A stretch of 64,000 nt of DNA. It comes from Phoronis australis. Its lineage: Eukaryota; Phoronida; Phoronidae. The stretch spans positions 189,839 through 253,838 of the forward strand of contig NMRA01000385.1 in assembly GCA_002633005.1 (NCBI GenBank), written 5' to 3'. The position numbers and the translations under genes were made by a program. Of the stretch, positions 56,001 through 61,400 are shown piece after piece; position 1 is the stretch's first letter, and the number at the start of each line of letters is the position of its first letter. The notes under the pieces were generated by a model that saw nothing but the letters and a program-made list of their open reading frames with translations, made no database searches and had not been told where the DNA came from.

Positions 56001-57639
56001 AACAGGGAAATGTCTGAACTCATCAGTCACCACTAAACAATAGTCACCGGATAGGAAAGGTCCTGCAAAATCCATTCATAACGATTACCATCTTTCTTGT
56101 GGCAAAGGGGTCATTTGACACGCATGGAGAACATTTTGTCACACAACGACGCACGGATAGCAATGCTTGACTTTCTTTTTGACCATTTCGTCGAGGAGAG
56201 TGAACCACACTTAAGCACGCAGTAATGCTTTGGTTTTCACTAGGCCCTGGTGACTTTCATGGGCTAAATGAATTACCTTGTCACGAGGAGAAGCGAACAC
56301 AATAAATCGGTCACCATGGAGAATGACATCATCAGTCACACTAAGTTCGGACACTTAGTGAAAATCTTCATATTGTCACACTCCTTGTACTTATGCCATT
56401 AATTGTCAATCAACCATTTGACAATCTGCAACAACGGGTCAGTCCGGGTTGCTTCACGAATCTCACACAAAGTGATGGCTTTTGGACACGCTTGCTCGCT
56501 AACAAAATTGATATAGTTCTCGGTGGAAGTCAAACCATTACAGGTAACATAGTGCACAACGGGATGCCTGGACAGATAGTCCGCAGGATTTGAGGCACCT
56601 TGTCTGTAGACTACTGTTTATTCCGTTTGCTAAGACTGGAAACCTTCAACACTGAGTGTAATCGCAATAAGCAAATTATGATAAATAACGGTTACAGCAA
56701 TAAGTTTGTTGATGAGAATATGAAGCTTTTCATAAGCCGGTTGCAGAAGCCTACCGTATGTGTTTAAAACAAGCAAGTGGTTGTACCAAGAAACTATTCT
56801 ACCGCAACCAGTTCCATTCACATTATGTTGAAGATGAACGAGTTTTAAAACGGATCATCCATAATAATGTTAAGACCGTTAAGCCAGAAGATAGCTTTAA
56901 GTTAATTATATATTACCAAAACCATAAAACTAAAGATTTTGTTGTTAAAAACAATATGTGCTCAAAGTCTGTCCGAGTATTAGCCAAAACTGTCTTGATT
57001 TATCAGTTCAATTGCCCCCACAACGAATGTATTCGTTCAAACACTGATTGCTCAAGGTATGTTGGTTATACAACTTGCACTTTATCTCGCCGGTTATCTA
57101 TGCATTTACAGAATGGATCAATTAAAAATCACTTCCAAACACTCCACAAACAGAAAATTTCTCTTTCAGATATTGTTGACAATACCATCGTCAGGTATTT
57201 TGAACGTGACTCCTTTCGTTTGAAAATACTCGAAGCTTTAATAATTAAAACTGAAACTTCTGACATAAATCCCAAGATACTGGGTTCCATTGTACCTTGT
57301 CGTTATATAAATAATGTCCATAAGTTGTAACACCTATGTATTTTATTAAATTTTACGTTTCATAGTACATTAGTTTCCGTGACAATTTGCACGATAGCGT
57401 TTATGATTTTTAAATTTATTTGCCTTTGATGACTGATGTATAGTCGAAGTACCACTACTGTTTTATTATGAAATGTTTTGTACAGAGTTTTATATTTGCT
57501 CAATAATATGTGTTCGTGATGCCACTTACACTGGGCGATCTACTATATCAACTACCATCCGATGAAATACACTTGGGTAGACACTACGAAAGTTTGTTGT
57601 ACAAACTATTTAAAGCCAAGAATAGCTTACTTTTCAATG

Positions 57640-57678
<39 letters not shown>

Positions 57679-58394
57679 ATATTTATATACTGTGTTTTGA
57701 TTTGTTTGATTTGATGTTGTCGTACTATTTTTTCCTGAAGGTGGTTTGTTTTGTAATACTTACATAATAACCCTCTCTTGCTTAGGTTGGCCAACTTACT
57801 GATCTGGATGTGACAGACACCCAGTTCGAACTGGAGGTGGATGCTGAGGATGAAAACAGTGAAGTGACAATGCATTATGCTGTGGGCACTTATAAAGGTG
57901 GAACAAACGTAATAGTAAGTTACCTGTTTTTCATTATCTCTTTTGATACAGCTATAATTATGAAAATATCTCTTTATGTATATTTGCTCATAAAAATGGA
58001 GCTTAGTGTAAAAGACCATTCACAATTATTGCCGTTNTCGTTATAGAAATAATGTCCATAAGTTGAAACACCTATGTATTTTATTAAATTTTACGTTTCA
58101 TAGTATATTTATTTAGTTTCCATGACAATTTACACGATAGCGTTTATGATTTTTAAATTTATTTGCCTTTGATGACTGATGTATAGTCGAAGTACCACTA
58201 CTGTTTTATTATGAAATGTTTTGTACAGAGTTTTATTATATATTTGCTCAATAATATGTGTTCGTGATGCCACTTACACTGGGCGATCTACTATATCAAC
58301 TACCATCTGATGAAAGACACTTGTGTAGACACTACGAAAGTTTGTTGTACAAACTATTTAAAGCCAAGAATAGCTTACTTTTCAATGAAACACA

Positions 58395-58430
<36 letters not shown>

Positions 58431-61400
58431 ATATTTACATACTGTGTTTTGATTTGTTTGATTTGATGTTGTCGTACTATTTTTTCCTGAAGGTGGTTTG
58501 TTTTGTAATACTTACATAATAACCTTCTCTTGCTTAGGTTGGCCAACTTACTGATCTGGATGTGACAGACACCCAGTTCGAACTGGAGGTGGATGCTGAG
58601 GATGAAAACAGTGAAGTGACAATGCATTATGCTGTGGGCACTTATAAAGGTGGAACCAATGTAATAGTAAGTTACCTGTTTTTCATAATCTCTTTTGATA
58701 CAGCTATAATTATGAAAATATCTCTTTATGTATATTTGCTCATAAAAATGGAGCTTAGTGTAAAAGACCATTCACAATTATTGCCGTTTTTACGAGTTTA
58801 AACATCATATCACGTTTTGGTCATAATAGACAGACCCGAAAAACCTCGCCTCATTTTTGGGTCGACGGAAATTCCTGAGAAAACCACAAACTCTTTTAGC
58901 CAGTAAAAACACGATTTTATGCCTAGTATACACTTTACCTGATGGCATTAAGTTCCATTGCCAGACCAGGTGTAATTTCCATGTTTATTGCCCCTATGGC
59001 CCAAATTTAAAGTCGTTGATAAAAGCATGTCACGTAAGTCCCGTTTAGACATCAGCTTTTGGTCCGGTGCAACTGACACGGAGCAAACTGACCCATGTCA
59101 AGTGGCCGTTTACACGCACAACTCACTAATTGTGGCAAGATGGAAATTGCAGGCTGGAAAGACTGGATCGCACATGTGCAGGTTTACAAATGACGATAGT
59201 TGCAGAGACAAAGAACCCATACGTAGGTCATTAGGCAAGCGCAGTAGAGATGATCCTTTCCGCCTTGTCCCAGTTTCGCGTTTAGACATATAATTGACAT
59301 GGACCAAGATGTTTGGGTGCAAATTGCTCTAACCTCACAAACGGGTGGCAAAATTTGTCTCCCCGGAGTCAGTTTACTCCGTGTCAGTCCCGTTTACACA
59401 CTGGAACAACTCATTCCATGTCAGCTGATCCGTGTCAACTTTTGAAGTGTAAACAGCACTTAAGTCCCTGTTACTCCTGAGATTATATCACAAACATTTC
59501 GCGTTATAGTACGCTTTAGGGAGAAGAGATCAAGGGCTGCTGCTATGATCTTGACACCATGAACGTTTTGAAAATGGTGAAATGGTCATCGGCTTTTATG
59601 TAACTACAGTTCTCTGATGGGACACTTTTGTAATGGTGTGGTGTGCAGTCATAGAAATCTGGTATGCTCACCAATAGTATCTGAAATTAATACTTTCAAT
59701 TACCGTATACTTTTCATACTTTCCAGAGGACAGGGTTCAGGGAAGTGTATCTTTTGCATGCTCGTGGAAATTTTATTGCGTATTATTTACATTTTTTTGA
59801 CTTGTCTTATTTTAGGGCTGGACTCAAATGGCTGCTACCAATGCTCTGGTAGAGGCCAAGATGCCTGGTGGCATACCTCTATACTTTACTGTGAGGGCCA
59901 AGAACGAACAGGGGATGGAGGCCCTGGCTCAGTGTCAGCTGGAGACATTTGATAACACTTTACCTGAGGGACGAGTAAATATGTTGTATTTGTACTCGGC
60001 TAACCCTAAGGTCATTCAGTAAGTATTGTGTGTACACTCAGCTAAACCCAGAGCCACTCAGAAAGTGTTGTTCAGCAGTTATCTCTGTCCATTTAAGTGG
60101 TGTCATTCACTATATCTATAGTCAACTAGCCATGAACTCTGCTGACACTGGGTCATTCATTATATCTTTATCGCATTATCTAGTTGGTGGAATCAGAATC
60201 TACACTATGCCTTTGAATTCATTCACCCTAAGTGTCGTGTGTTAAACATGGGCGGCGCACCATAGGGGCCTGGGGGGCTATAGCCCCCCCCTTATTTCAG
60301 TGCTGCACCACCCATGTTAAAACTGATCTGGTCACCACAATGGTGTTGCAAGGGTTATTGTCGACTGGGGTGGATGAAAATAGTGCCATTTCCCTTGTGG
60401 GTGCCTCCTATGTCTCACCCCTTAACCCCAAGTGATTCTATTTCTGTCACACTTTGTACTGTATATTAGACAAGTACTCTTGTTCATGCTATGGTCATCG
60501 AAATAATCAACCAGGGTGTGTTCCACTGACCCAAAATTCTCGGCAAAAAGCAAGAGTATTCACAACTAAAGGTGTATACTGTGATACTAGAGAAAATGAA
60601 GTGCTTAAGTTGGCGAGGTTAAAATGTTGAATTATATGGTATAGAATCCATTAATTATCGGTTAGAATTCACAGGTTCTGTTCATTAAGGTAATATTTCT
60701 TGTCACAAGTGCAATCTAATGCTTGGTGTCAATGGAACATAGCTCAGGATGAAAAGAAAGGTGCCCACCGGTTGCATGGTGCCTGTCATAGTTTGCCTAG
60801 TCAGTCACATGACCTGCAAGACAGAGACCACGGATTGAAAAATGATAATGAACTAAGATTTTGAAAATGTCCTTGTATAACTACACTCAGTATTGGCCAA
60901 CAACAAAATACCATTTCCACTTCATGCTGACCAGTTAGTCTTTAGCCACTCACAAGTTCAGTGTATTTGGGGCATTCAATCTTTTCATGAAATAAATTAT
61001 CGGCATTCTAGTGACACATTTTGTGAATTGCACATCAGACCAAGGGTACTTTATCAGTCCGTCAAAAGTTACTGGTGATTCTGCGAAGTCTCCTTTACTT
61101 TTCAATAAGTAAAACTCAGGAAAGTAATTCTTGAGTCTAATCATTTTACTGGAGAAATGTGTTTGATAATTTCATTAAGAACTTGAAATGTCCAATTAAT
61201 TCCATAACAGTGAAAAGTTAAATCTGCTTATTTTGTATGTTGTTTTCCTGCTAAGAGCTGCACATTATGCCGTCTCAATAAAAGGTATCAAAATCTCCAA
61301 CAAACGAATAATTAATATATGCCCTGCAGTAGTGGTCTTTTTAACACAATTCACGCAAAGAGAAAAGAGTATTGTTCTCTTTTTACAGGGGATCTGTAGT

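Noticed and set aside
57786-58666. Two tandem FN3-like exons as a true domain repeat
   Set aside because: The copies are identical in protein, their flanking introns are duplicated too, and a single N sits between them, which fits an assembly artefact better.
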